Assembly: GCA_038030265.1 (NCBI GenBank)
Contig: CM075943.1
Coordinates: 6,386,001 to 6,450,000 of the forward strand
DNA length: 64,000 bases
Direction: 5' to 3'
Source: Corythucha ciliata
Lineage: Eukaryota > Arthropoda > Insecta > Hemiptera > Tingidae
In this document: piece after piece, positions 48,366-59,390 of the stretch
How positions within the stretch are numbered: position 1 is the stretch's first letter
Layout of the letters: each line of letters begins with the position of its first letter
Position numbers and translations under genes: made by a program
Notes under the pieces: model-generated
Seen by the model: the letters and a program-made list of their open reading frames with translations, nothing else
The model's database searches: none
What the model was told of the DNA's origin: nothing

Positions 48366-48417
48366 CAATTTTTTCTCGGAACTCAAAACAAGTAAAAAAC
48401 GCTGCGAATTATCGAAC

Positions 48418-48537
48418 TATTAATTTGTACGATAGGAAAGGAAAACGTACTTTATTGAAAACAAAATAATACTTCAAAAGTTTAAACGGTCATGTGTGTG
48501 AAACATAAAGTAATGTAGTTAGAGGCAGGATGTAACA
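48418..48537 (-). repeat. 3' LTR of Gypsy element 2
   Basis: - strand begins TGTTACATCC and ends AAATTAATA. 120 bp, unusually short. It is preceded on the - strand by the polypurine tract. Confidence 0.92.
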
Positions 48538-48548
48538 GTCCTCCCCCC

Positions 48549-50160
48549 TTAACTTCGATTTCTCGTAGCTTTGTTAGATGCTTCCGTCTGAAGAGGTCGT
48601 AAGTCGTCCAAGTGTCTCTTCGTCGTTCTGCCGTTCAAATCAACGATGTAGACAACATTTCCAACTTTCTTGACGACTACTCCTTTTTCCCACCGGGGAC
48701 CTTCCCTGCCAAAATTTCTGACGTAGACTTTTTGACCAATTTCAAAGGTTCTTAGTCGGTGGTTGACACCAGAAAACTCCTTTTTGTTTTCTTTATCTGG
48801 CTTCACAAGGTCTAGAACAGTCCTTATTTTTCGTCCAAACATTAACTCAGATGGTGACATCCCTGTTGAAGCATGAGGAGAGCATCTATACGACATGAGA
48901 AATTGGGTCAGCTTCAAATTTAGCGAACCTTTATCGTTCAGTGATCGCTTCAACGCACGTTTCATGGTTTGTACGTACCTTTCTGCCTGACCGTTAGATG
49001 AAGGGTGGTACGGTGGAATGGTTTTATGAGTGATTCCATTTGAACGAAGAAAATTTTTAAATTCATTTGAAGTAAATGAAGTGCCGTTGTCACTAACCAA
49101 CACTCGTGGAATTCCAAACCGTGAAAACAGTGTGCGTAGATTTTCCAAAGTGTTCAGGCTAGATATCGTGGAAACAGGGATTACTTCCATCCATTTTGTG
49201 AAGGAATCGACGACTATTAAAAAATATTTTCCAATGAATGGCCCTGCGTAGTCCACGTGTATACGGTTCCACGGTGTATCCGATAGTTCCCATGGATGAT
49301 CTGCTGCTTTGCTACAATTTCTTTGGTTTTCGACACAAGACTTGCAATTCCCGCCCATTCTTTCAATTGCTGAATCAATGCCTGGCCACCACACGTGACT
49401 TCTAGCCAGTCCTTTCATTTTCGTGATTCCGATGTGGGAGGAGTGCAATTCCTTGAGGATGTCGTTTCTTAAAGATACAGGTATGACCACTCTTGAACTT
49501 CGCATAATACAGCCGTCCTCGAGAGACAATTCATTCTTGAAATTTTTGAAAGTCTTGAGATCGATGTTCGTACCGTTTGTCAAATGAGAAAGCACTAGCA
49601 TAAGTTCAGAATCTTTTGAGGTCTCTCTTCGGATATCTTCATGAGTGATCGGCAGGAAATCAATTTGTCTGAGGAAGTACTTGCTGCTGTCACCCCTGAA
49701 ATCGTCCCTGATCTCACCATTTATAGGTAGCCGAGAAAGTGCATCAGCATTCAAGTTGTCTTGACTTTTTTTGTATTTTATGTCAAAATCGAAAGATTGT
49801 AGGAAAAGTGCGTATCTTAGCAAGCGATGCGTTGTCAGTGACGGCAGATCTTTGTGAGGACTAAAGATAGAGAGCAGAGGCTTATGGTCAGTCACCAGTT
49901 CAAACTTTTTACCAAAACAGAAATTGTAAAATCTGTGCAACCCCCAATAAATCGCAGTAGCCTCTTTCTCGATTTGGCTATAGTTTTTTTTCCCGAAGAA
50001 CTGAGCGTTCTAGACGCGTAAGAGATTGGACGTTCTGTGTTGTCCGGCATTTTATGGGATAATACAGCTCCCAGTCCAGTCGGACTCGCATCAGTAGCGA
50101 GAACAAGGCAAGGAGTCATTATAATGAACTAAAATTTCGTCTGATGTAATTTGGGCTTTT
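48549..50160 (-). pseudogene. Gypsy element 2: RNase H and integrase
   Basis: After the nested block the frame resumes TSDEILVHYND. RNase H: LATDASPTGLGAVLS and SYASRTLSSS, then a frameshift at the T-run near 49985-49992 into FYNFCFGKKFELVTDHKPL and SQDNLNADALSRLP. Integrase (48549 to ~49600): HHCC finger (HSSHIGITKMKGL...CKSC), catalytic block HVDYAGPF, VSDNGTSF and NGQAERYVQ, i.e. the DD35E triad is present. C-terminal part FEIGQKVYVRNFG...RPLQTEAS. The integrase frame is intact over 463 residues, which suggests a rather young element. Closest to Mag/K02A2.6-like Gypsy elements by motif style (inference). Confidence 0.93.
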
Positions 50161-50261
50161 AAGAGCCGTTTTCACCAAGTTTTCTGTGATCTGAGATCAA
50201 TTGACGGAGGTTAGAACTGAACGCGATTTCTTAACGGCAGTCAAGAGAAATGGTTTTCACC

Positions 50262-52139
50262 CAAGGCTACTAGAACTAACAAGGTTGGCCATTACAATGT
50301 AAACAAGACGAAAAAGTTGCCTCAGTGTTTTGATTGGTCGAGACCGATTGTGACGTAGAAATATGCTCCTCTTCCCGCCCCATTGTTTATAGTCTATAGT
50401 ATTTATGTAGAATTCGTGTTTTTTGAAAGCCCAAACTGCCCAAACTATTGTTTTATTTAATTCAACCAGAATTTCGGGCTTCGTACCTTCACAATGGTAT
50501 CTTCAGGTGGCAATATTCTTGTATAGAAAGATATTTCGGACCAAGAAAACTTCCCATTTCCTTCGCAGCCCTCCTAGCCCCGGCGTTTCTTCTCGTTTTA
50601 ATAATGAGGAAGTCTCACATTTATCGAAAATATTTTTTTTCGATGAGGTATACCAGCCCTTCTATGTAAATGAAAAAAATTAAACCCTTTAGAAATTTTT
50701 TTCTTATTTAAAGTTGGCATATTTTCAATCCCGCCAAATCGAACATTTTCCGCAACGTAACATACGCTGCATTCTCTGCCCTTTTCATACCTCTAAATGG
50801 CTAATTGATTTATCCTTTATTATTTTATTATTCAAGGGCTCAAGTAGAAACACAACAAACCGCTCCCCACTTTTTTCGGAAGGCGTTTCATGACGAAAAC
50901 ATGCTTAGCTGGCGTGTTTGAAAATATCTAAAACTTGGTTATTTTACAACTGATCCCGATTTATGTTCTATTTTAGCATAAATAATTACCTTAGAAAATA
51001 GAGTTATAAATAAGTTCTGACCCATGAATCTTCCTAACTTCGATGTTTTTCGCGTCATCCCCACGAAAACCAAGAAAAAAATCATATTTCTTGGGCCCGG
51101 TCTCGCTTATTGGACGCTTACAAGTATTTTCAACCAAAGATTCCCCAACGATTGTAGAAAATTCGTGTTTAAATGAAGAAGACACATTCAGCGGTTTGTG
51201 CTTTCAAAGAACTTGAATTGATTTTCCCCTACATTATTTCCAAGCCATCTTAGCTGGAATTAAGTTTCCTTCTCACTGCTTCTAAATAAACAATTAATAA
51301 TACTTAGCATAAAAATTAAAAGTCAGTTAAATCTGTGATTGTCATATAGGGCGAACGAAATTCGGTTTAGTTCGCAATATCTCCACCCCACCACTCGATC
51401 AAATCACCCTCACCACATTCCAGGAGCTTATTTCTTTGAGAAGCTTATTGCTCTTATTGTAGCTCTTGCTTTGTGCGCGCTGTTGTGATTTCCTTTGAAA
51501 ATCACTCTCAAAAATCGTGTTCTGTTCTACCCTCTTTATCCTCTTGAAATTTTGAACATGACAACGCGCCACGCCAAATGACACGATACGAGACCATGCA
51601 CTAACGTTTTATCTCTTCAAATGACAACAATATTTGTGAAATACTCTCTATACACAAATTTGATTTGTATACAAAATGTTCTCTCCTCTCCTGTTCCATG
51701 CGCCACAATTCACCATGGGAAAGTGTTTTTTGAAGCAAAATTTTCCTACCCCATTTTATCTCTTTACGCTTTGGATGCACCACGATTTTTGAGAGGAAAT
51801 AAGAACGCAAGTGTATGGCTGGCTAATGTTCTTGAAGGAAGGGTGAGTGTTTTGTTCAGCTTCAACATAATATTTTTTGTATAAATAAAATATGTAATAA
51901 ACATTGGTATCTTTTTTCTAGCCTTAGGGGCCAAGCAATGTGCGTAACAGCAGTAAAAAATTCGATAATAAGATTTGATTCACCTGAATAACTCAGTTTC
52001 AAAGGAGTTGGAATACTACATGAATAAAGTGTGGTGGGAGGGAGCATATTGTGACGTGGGCCTCCACCCCTCGCCTATATATATAGAAAAACGTAAACAA
52101 ACGGCGTAATGGCCAACCTTGTTAGTTCTAGTAGCCTTG
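50262..52139. mobile_element. 1.88-kb TIR element with 9-bp target duplication
   Basis: 34-bp perfect terminal inverted repeats beginning CAAGGCTACTAGAACTAAC at both ends, flanked by GTTTTCACC at 50253-50261 and 52140-52148. The 9-bp duplication suggests a Mutator-like element, which is inference. Interior (AT-rich, short frames only) has no transposase. Its right end was copied in the tandem duplication and reappears near 54253 without a left end. Confidence 0.9.
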
Positions 52140-53267
52140 GTTTTCACCACTGCGAAAACGAGTTCAACTAACGTCGTTCAACGAACCATCAGATGACCCG
52201 AAAATTGACCCGTTCATTAAAATCAAGACGTTTTTGCTAAGCACTTTTTAGCACAAGCAGTTTTTGCTACAGTTGGGAGGTGAAACCAGTAAAGGGGGAG
52301 CTGCAGTGATGATTCCTTGACCCCCCCCCCCCGCTAAATCATTCCACGTCTAATACTCGGCATACATTTTCCCGCCTAATTTCTGCACCAATCCTGGTTT
52401 TTTAAGGACTCGTTTTAATCTTCAGGAAAGTCCGCATATGCAGTGCTTTTCATTTTTTCAAAAAAGTCGAAAAAAAAACACGTGAAATTACAAGGTAAAA
52501 GTTCAAGTCGAATTTAAACTAACTTCTGGGATGAAATTTGAAAAAAAGGAAAACTACTGCATATGCGGAATTTCCTGAAGATTAAAACGAGTCCTTAAAA
52601 ACCAGGATTGGTGCAGAAAATAAGGTGAGAACATGTATGCCGAGTAGTAGACGAAGGTTGATTAGAGGGGGGTCGAGGAATCACCCGTGCAACTCCCCCT
52701 TTAGGACTCGTTTCAATCCCCAGGGAATTCCGCACGAGCGTACAATCTTGTTTAGCCTAGCTGCTGTTGTAGCCACAGAGATATTATAACCAGAGCTCGA
52801 AGGGTCCGTTGCGCATCGGTACCATCATTGACGTCACCCAGAGCTTGTAACGGGTCCAAAAATCCCTTGACTGAAGATGAAGGTGAAGGGGATTTCCTGC
52901 TCATACCGATTTTTGAGACAGCCAATGTGAAGAGACCTCCGGTCCTGTAACCGAGCCGTTTTCAACAAGTCTGGTTAACATTTTTGAACTCTGGTTAACT
53001 CTTTCGACTCTAACCGGCGTTAGCAGTCAAATCGGATTTCACCAGCAATTTTGAACGAGATCAAGCTTGATCTCAGTTCAAAAAACTGAACGCCCGAATT
53101 TGGCTGGTTAGAACGTTAACTGGTGCGTTATCTCTTATCACTTGCTCACTTCTCTATTTCTCTTTAAAAAATCGCTATTTTTCGTCGTGTTTATTGTTGT
53201 TTGTTCCTTAAAAAGTAATAATTTTCCGTACTGAGGTGCTGTTCCATATGTCGTAAATAAACTTTAG

Positions 53268-53633
53268 CCCGTAGAATTCAGAAACCAACCTTAACCTTTA
53301 GGGCCTTTTCATTTCACGCTATAGGAGAAAAAAGACGCCGACTCGCGAGTCAAAGTTTTTTTGATTTTACTGACTGCAAGAGTCGGACGCTGACGCGCGC
53401 GTCAGTAAAATCACGCAGAACTCTATGGGGCCTTTCACATTGGAAGCGTTCGCAAGTCGTCTCTTCCCCGAAAAAAAAAAATACGCCCAATCGCGCGTCA
53501 GTGTTTTTTTTCTCCTAATATGAAAGGGCCCTTACGCCTCCTTTAAAGCGCTTCAAAATAGATGACACATTTTTATAAACCATCACATTTTTCAACTCTT
53601 TGCTTCGTAAAGGTGGATTTCTGAATACGGCTC
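53268..53633. repeat. ~365-bp inverted-repeat element, copy A
   Basis: Ends GCCCGTAGAATTCAGAAACC and GGATTTCTGAATACGGCTC are near-inverse and carry ACCTTAACC/GTAAAGGT subterminal blocks. Interior has GACTCGCG/CGCGCGTCAG inverted motifs and AGGGCC/GGGCCC repeats. Duplicated at 55382-55747 and present inverted at 58755-59071. Confidence 0.75.
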
Positions 53634-55381
53634 TTGGTGTTCGAAGGAAATGTTTTCAAGTGGGCGTTGACTCGTTGAACTTGCTTTGGATGGCTTCGAT
53701 GATGATGAGTATGAGCCAAGTCGGTTTCGGGAAATCTCTTTCATGAATGACAGAGGGTTTGGGTAGATGGGCTTGTTCCTCTTTGGAGGCGCGGAAGAGG
53801 ATTGTTATTGGCTTCGGACGGCGGGGTGTGTAGCCGTGACGTGCGGCAAGCAAGGTGGATACGGGAACGAGAGAATTCCACCCCAAAAAAGCATTTCAGT
53901 AGGTCGAGTAGGCTCACTAGGGTCACGTATAAAAGTATCTGAACAAGGTTCAAAGTATCTGAACAATTTGTAGGAAATTTCTGAGGAAATTACCTACAAA
54001 TAAAATATGTAATAAACATTGGTATCTTTTTTCTAGCCTTAGGGGCCAAGCAATGTGCGTAACAGCAGTAAAAAATTCGATAATAAGATTTGATTCACCT
54101 GAATAACTCAGTTTCAAAGGAGTTGGAATACTACATGAATAAAGTGTGGTGGGAGGGAGCATATTGTGACGTGGGCCTCCACCCCTCGCCTATATATATA
54201 GAAAAACGTAAACAAACGGCGTAATGGCCAACCTTGTTAGTTCTAGTAGCCTTGGTTTTCACCACTGCGAAAACGAGTTCAACTAACGTCGTTCAACGAA
54301 CCATCAGATGACCCGAAAATTGACCCGTTCATTAAAATCAAGACGTTTTTGCTAAGCACTTTTTAGCACAAGCAGTTTTTGCTACAGTTGGGAGGTGAAA
54401 CCAGTAAAGGGGGAGCTGCAGTGATGATTCCTTGACCCCCCCCCCCCGCTAAATCATTCCACGTCTAATACTCGGCATACATTTTCCCGCCTAATTTCTG
54501 CACCAATCCTGGTTTTTTAAGGACTCGTTTTAATCTTCAGGAAAGTCCGCATATGCAGTGCTTTTCATTTTTTCAAAAAAGTCGAAAAAAAAACACGTGA
54601 AATTACAAGGTAAAAGTTCAAGTCGAATTTAAACTAACTTCTGGGATGAAATTTGAAAAAAAGGAAAACTACTGCATATGCGGAATTTCCTGAAGATTAA
54701 AACGAGTCCTTAAAAACCAGGATTGGTGCAGAAAATAAGGTGAGAACATGTATGCCGAGTAGTAGACGAAGGTTGATTAGAGGGGGGTCGAGGAATCACC
54801 CGTGCAACTCCCCCTTTAGGACTCGTTTCAATCCCCAGGGAATTCCGCACGAGCGTACAATCTTGTTTAGCCTAGCTGCTGTTGTAGCCACAGAGATATT
54901 ATAACCAGAGCTCGAAGGGTCCGTTGCGCATCGGTACCATCATTGACGTCACCCAGAGCTTGTAACGGGTCCAAAAATCCCTTGACTGAAGATGAAGGTG
55001 AAGGGGATTTCCTGCTCATACCGATTTTTGAGACAGCCAATGTGAAGAGACCTCCGGTCCTGTAACCGAGCCGTTTTCAACAAGTCTGGTTAACATTTTT
55101 GAACTCTGGTTAACTCTTTCGACTCTAACCGGCGTTAGCAGTCAAATCGGATTTCACCAGCAATTTTGAACGAGATCAAGCTTGATCTCAGTTCAAAAAA
55201 CTGAACGCCCGAATTTGGCTGGTTAGAACGTTAACTGGTGCGTTATCTCTTATCACTTGCTCACTTCTCTATTTCTCTTTAAAAAATCGCTATTTTTCGT
55301 CGTGTTTATTGTTGTTTGTTCCTTAAAAAGTAATAATTTTCCGTACTGAGGTACTGTTCCATATGTCGTAAATACACTTTA

Positions 55382-55747
55382 GCCCGTAGAATTCAGAAAC
55401 CAACCTTAACCTTTAGGGCCTTTTCATTTCACGCTATAGGAGAAAAAAGACGCCGACTCGCGAGTCAAAGTTTTTTTGATTTTACTGACTGCAAGAGTCG
55501 GACGCTGACGCGCGCGTCAGTAAAATCACGCAGAACTCTATGGGGCCTTTCACATTGGAAGCGTTCGCAAGTCGTCTCTTCCCCGAAAAAAAAAATACGC
55601 CCAATCGCGCGTCAGTGTTTTTTTTCTCCTAATATGAAAGGGCCCTTACGCCTCCTTTAAAGCGCTTCAAAATAGATGACACATTTTTATAAACCATCAC
55701 ATTTTTCAACTCTTTGCTTCGTAAAGGTGGATTTCTGAATACGGCTC
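55382..55747. repeat. ~365-bp inverted-repeat element, copy B
   Basis: Tandem-duplication twin of 53268-53633, with the A-run one base shorter. Confidence 0.75.
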
Positions 55748-56113
55748 TTGGTGTTCGAAGGAAATGTTTTCAAGTGGGCGTTGACTCGTTGAACTTGCTT
55801 TGGATGGCTTCGATGATGATGAGTATGAGCCAAGTCGGTTTCGGGAAATCTCTTTCATGAATGACAGAGGGTTTGGGTAGATGGGCTTGTTCCTCTTTGG
55901 AGGCGCGGAAGAGGATTGTTATTGGCTTCGGACGGCGGGGTGTGTAGCCGTGACGTGCGGCAAGCAAGGTGGATACGGGAACGAGAGAATTCCACCCCAA
56001 AAAAGCATTTCAGTAGGTCGAGTAGGCTCACTAGGGTCACGTATAAAAGTATCTGAACAAGGTTCAAAGTATCTGAACAATTTGTAGGAAATTTCTGAGG
56101 AAATTACCTACAA

Positions 56114-58270
56114 ATCAAAATCATTCGAATCGTAAAACAGCTTGTTTTTATTCGACTACGACAATTACTACCGTTGAAAACCAATTGTAAGACATTATTA
56201 AGCTACAAATGCTTCAAATAATAAAAAGGACGTAATTTTTCAGAAAAAAAAATGTGTGCAGGAACCGAGGAAACTGGGAAAAAGTTGGTCAGACAAACGG
56301 TCCATCCGATCTGAACCTCCCAACTCCCAAGAGAGGTCTCTACCACTGGATGCGCAAAAAACTAGAAAATGGGGCGTGGATTGACGTAATTACGGGACCG
56401 GAGGTCTCTTCACATCGGCTGTCTCAAAAAACGTCGTGAGCAGGCAAACCCCTTCACTCATCGAAAACCCCGCCAAAACATTCTCAACCAAGGGATTTTG
56501 GACCCGCTTCTAGCTGGGGGTGATGTCAATGATGGTCCCGCTGCGCAAAGGGCCATTCAAGCTCTAGTTATAATATCTCTGTGGCTACAACCGGAGCAAG
56601 GCAAAAAATGAAAATCGTACGCGCGAGCGGAATTTCAAGGAGATACAAATAACACTTTGAAATCCAGGATTGGCGCAGAAATACAGCGATAATTTACGTA
56701 ACGCCCAGGAGGCGAGGTAGCACACGTACAATCCTTAAGAGTGAGTTGCACGTGTGACCACCAATAAGCCCTCGTCTACTACTCGGCATACATTTTCCTT
56801 CCTAATTTCTGCACCAACCCTGGTTTTTAAAACTCGTTTTAATCCCCAGGGAATTCAGCATATGCAGTAGTACTCCTTTTTTCAAATAAGTCGAAGGAAG
56901 AGCATGAAATTTTAAGGTAAAACTTCAACGTGGTCTAAAGTCACTTCCGGGACAAAGTTTGAAAAATTGATGCTACCGCATATGCATTGGTGGATATTGA
57001 TTGGTGCAGAAATAAGGCAAGACGACGGAGGATTGGAGGGGGTCGATTGGGGGGATCACTGCAGCTCCCCCTTAACTGGTTACACCTCCATAACCTGTGA
57101 TTAACTGATCAGCAAAAAGATCTTGAGTTTAATGAACGGGTCAATTTCCAGGTCATCTGGTTAGTTGAACGACGTTAGTTGAACTCGATTTCACGGTGGT
57201 GAAAACTATTTCTCCTGACTGCCGTTTATAAATAAAATTCAGTTCTAACTTCCGTCAATTGATCTCAGATTTGCACATTCAGTGGTAGAGACTTCTCTTG
57301 GGACAAATTTTTGAATGTTGTTGTCTCCCAGCGAATAATAGTATTTATTATTAAAACAAAAGCTTTTCGCTTTTTGGAGGCATCCTCAGTGTTTTTGTTC
57401 ACAAACACAAAAACATTTCGCCCCGGCAGCTGGCGGTGGGAAAGAGTGCATTTCATTCCGTATACGGATACCCTGAGCCGTCCCAGAAGTAATAATTTTG
57501 ATACCATTTAAGCCGAACTTCTTTCTCTATTTTCACCACCCTCTTTCAAAAATGTCGAAAAGTTTCGTTATTTTTCCAAGGGCTTTGTTATATTAAAGTT
57601 TTGTGCCGTATTTTATAATACCTAAACGTGTGAATTTAAGCGAATTTTTTGAAATTTCATCCCCCCTCCATCAAAGTTTTCGATAAATCTCAATGGAACC
57701 CAGGGCTTTGGTTACATTACATTTTTGAGTCGAATTTTAGAGCGCTAAGATGAACTAGTGAAGTTCAACGCTATTATTTTACACTTCCACACCGGGAGGA
57801 CCACCCCCACCACCTTGACTTTTTCGAAAAATTAAAATGGTAATCAAAGGCTACTTTAACGTGGAGTATTCGCACTGAATATGATGCATCTAGAATCAAC
57901 TGGCGATTTATAGTGATTTTTTGACCATTTCAACCACTATTCCCCCCCTCCACCTCGACCGATTTGGCCCAAATGCAATACCGACCGGGGTCTTATGACT
58001 TCTGATTTTTGAGCCAAAGCGCGTTCCGCTAAATTGATTTCTTCGAGAGTTATCGTGCTAACGAGAAAACGGCCATAAGCTTATATATAAAATGAATCCT
58101 GGAGACCACTGAATTCGTGTTCTAGAGGATCTGAAACGTGAAAAAAACATGACATGACCCATGTTTGCCACCATCACGACGAGACCAATAGTACATTTTC
58201 AGAATGAAATGCACTAAAAAAAGTGAAGAAGAAGAAAAAAAAAAAAAAAATGAAATGCACTAAAATGCCT
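56114..58270. other. Repeat mosaic, no gene
   Basis: 56390-57070 is the diverged inverse of 52310-52960 (GACCGGAGGTCTCTTCACAT, TATAATATCTCTGTGGCTAC). 57100-57275 is the inverse of pieces at 50190-50255 and 52148-52250. 57530-58225 is the second copy of the dispersed repeat of 27300-28075. The - strand frame at 57265-57507 has no domain I know. Confidence 0.6.
57530..58225 (+). repeat. Dispersed repeat, copy 2
   Basis: Partner of 27300-28075, same orientation. Has an extra TTTCTTCGAGAGTTATCGTG segment after GCGTTCCGCTAAATT that copy 1 lacks, and ends in an expanded A-run near 58235-58250. Confidence 0.85.
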
Positions 58271-58471
58271 ACTTCAGGAAATGGGAGAGAGGAGAAAAAA
58301 ACCAAACACATTCATATTGTCTCATTCCTTTTATTTCATCTATGCGAAAAAAAACAGCCGCGGCTGCGGTAGCGATTTCCCTTATTCCTAAACGATGAAG
58401 TAAGGCACAAACGAAGGGTTCGCAGAACTGCAATCGTTGCACGTCTTCCCTTTCGGGAACGGTCCGTGACC

Positions 58472-58738
58472 CTACTCGACCTTCTGAATACTGAAATGCT
58501 TTTTTGGGGTGGAATTCTCTCGTTCCCGTATCCACCTTGCTTGCCGAACGTCACGACTATACACCCCATCGTCCGAAGCCACTAACAATCTTCTTCCACG
58601 CCTCGAAAGAGGAACAAGCTCGTCTACCCAATTCCTGTCACGAATGGCAGGCATTTCCCGAAACCGACGTGGCTCATACTCATCATCCTCGAAGCCGTCC
58701 AAAGCCAGTTCAACGAGTCGACGCCCACTTGAAAACAT
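58472..58738 (-). CDS. Unrecognised 88-residue frame with degenerate paralogues
   Basis: On the - strand it reads MFSSGRRLVELALDGFEDDE and then an Arg/Glu-rich sequence ending KHFSIQKVE. The same DNA lies in the opposite sense at 53649-53910 and 55763-56024, where the matching frame is broken by stops (for example after MFSSGR) and frameshifts. Polar, charge-rich, no membrane segment. It could be the N-terminal exon of a lost transposase or a chance frame in a repeat. I do not recognise the family. Confidence 0.25.
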   Translation of the reverse strand: MFSSGRRLVELALDGFEDDEYEPRRFREMPAIRDRNWVDELVPLSRRGRRLLVASDDGVYSRDVRQARWIRERENSTPKKHFSIQKVE

Positions 58739-58754
58739 TTCCTTCGAACACCAA

Positions 58755-59071
58755 GGGCCGTATTCAGAAAACCTCCTTTACGAAGCAAGGAGTTGAAGAA
58801 TGTGATGGTTTATAAAAATGTGTCATCTATTTTGAAGCGCTTAAAGGAGGCGTAAGGCCCCTCTCACACTGGGAGAAAAAAGTCGCAGACGCGCGCGTCA
58901 GCGTCCGATCCTTGCAGTCAGTAAAAACACATAAAACAGGCCTTTCACATTGAACGCGTTCGCAAGAGTTGTCTCTCCCCTGAAAAAAAGACGTTGACTC
59001 GCACGTCGGCGTCTTTTTTCTCCTCGTGTGAAAAGGCCCTAAAGGTTAAGGTTGGCTTCTGAATACAGGAC
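58755..59071. repeat. ~315-bp inverted-repeat element, copy C (inverted, diverged)
   Basis: Begins GGGCCGTATTCAGAAAACC and ends GGCTTCTGAATACAGGA; best-preserved left terminus of the family. Contains CAGACGCGCGCGTCAGCGTC. Shorter than copies A and B by internal deletions. Confidence 0.75.
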
Positions 59072-59390
59072 CGAGTGTATTCATGACGTGTGGAACAGTC
59101 ACCTCAGTACGGAAAATTATTAGTTTTTAAGCAACAAATAACAACATACACGACGAAAAATAGCGATTCTCGAAAGAGAAATGGAGAAGTGAGCAACTGA
59201 TAAGAGATAATCCACCAGTTAATGTTCTAACCAGCCAAATTCGGCCGTTCAGTTTTTTGAACTGAGATCAAGGCTTGATCTCGTTCAAAAATGCTGGTGA
59301 AATCCGATTTGACTGCTAACGCCGGTTAGAGTCACTAATCAGAGTTCAAAAATGTTAACCAGACTTGGTGAAAACGGCTCTTATTTAATG

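Larger units (their letters stand above)
48043..48399. repeat. Palindrome carrying two divergent tRNA-like units
   Basis: Arms 48043-48166 and 48277-48399 (about 124 bp, near-perfect) around a 110-bp spacer. Each arm includes one complete 73-nt tRNA-like unit plus flanks TTTTTTCTCGGAACTCAAA and GCTCTTAGCGTAAGC. The spacer has a GTGTCCCAGCAATTA piece also found, inverted, near 61650. Confidence 0.9.
51883..56113. repeat. Recent ~2.1-kb direct tandem duplication
   Basis: 51883-53997 is repeated at 53998-56113 (offset 2115 at the left, 2114 at the right after an A-run length change near 53470/55585). Only a handful of substitutions are visible (for example GAGGTGCTG/GAGGTACTG near 53232/55347). 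The unit starts in the interior of the 1.88-kb TIR element, so it postdates that insertion. Confidence 0.93.
50161..59390. mobile_element. Nested block of inverted-repeat elements inside Gypsy element 2
   Basis: Outer ends are inverted: AAGAGCCGTTTTCACCAAG (from 50161) and CTTGGTGAAAACGGCTCTT (to 59390). Inside: 50190-50255 pairs with 57200-57275; 52148-52250 with 57100-57200; 52310-52960 with 56390-57070; 52961-53640 and its duplicate with 58755-59389. So it is a large, partly duplicated foldback structure. No transposase recognised. The host RT core (about 250 residues) was lost at this site. Confidence 0.8.

Noticed and set aside
57265..57507. 80-residue frame (- strand) within the foldback block
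   Set aside because: No recognisable domain and no second intact copy; not enough to call a gene.
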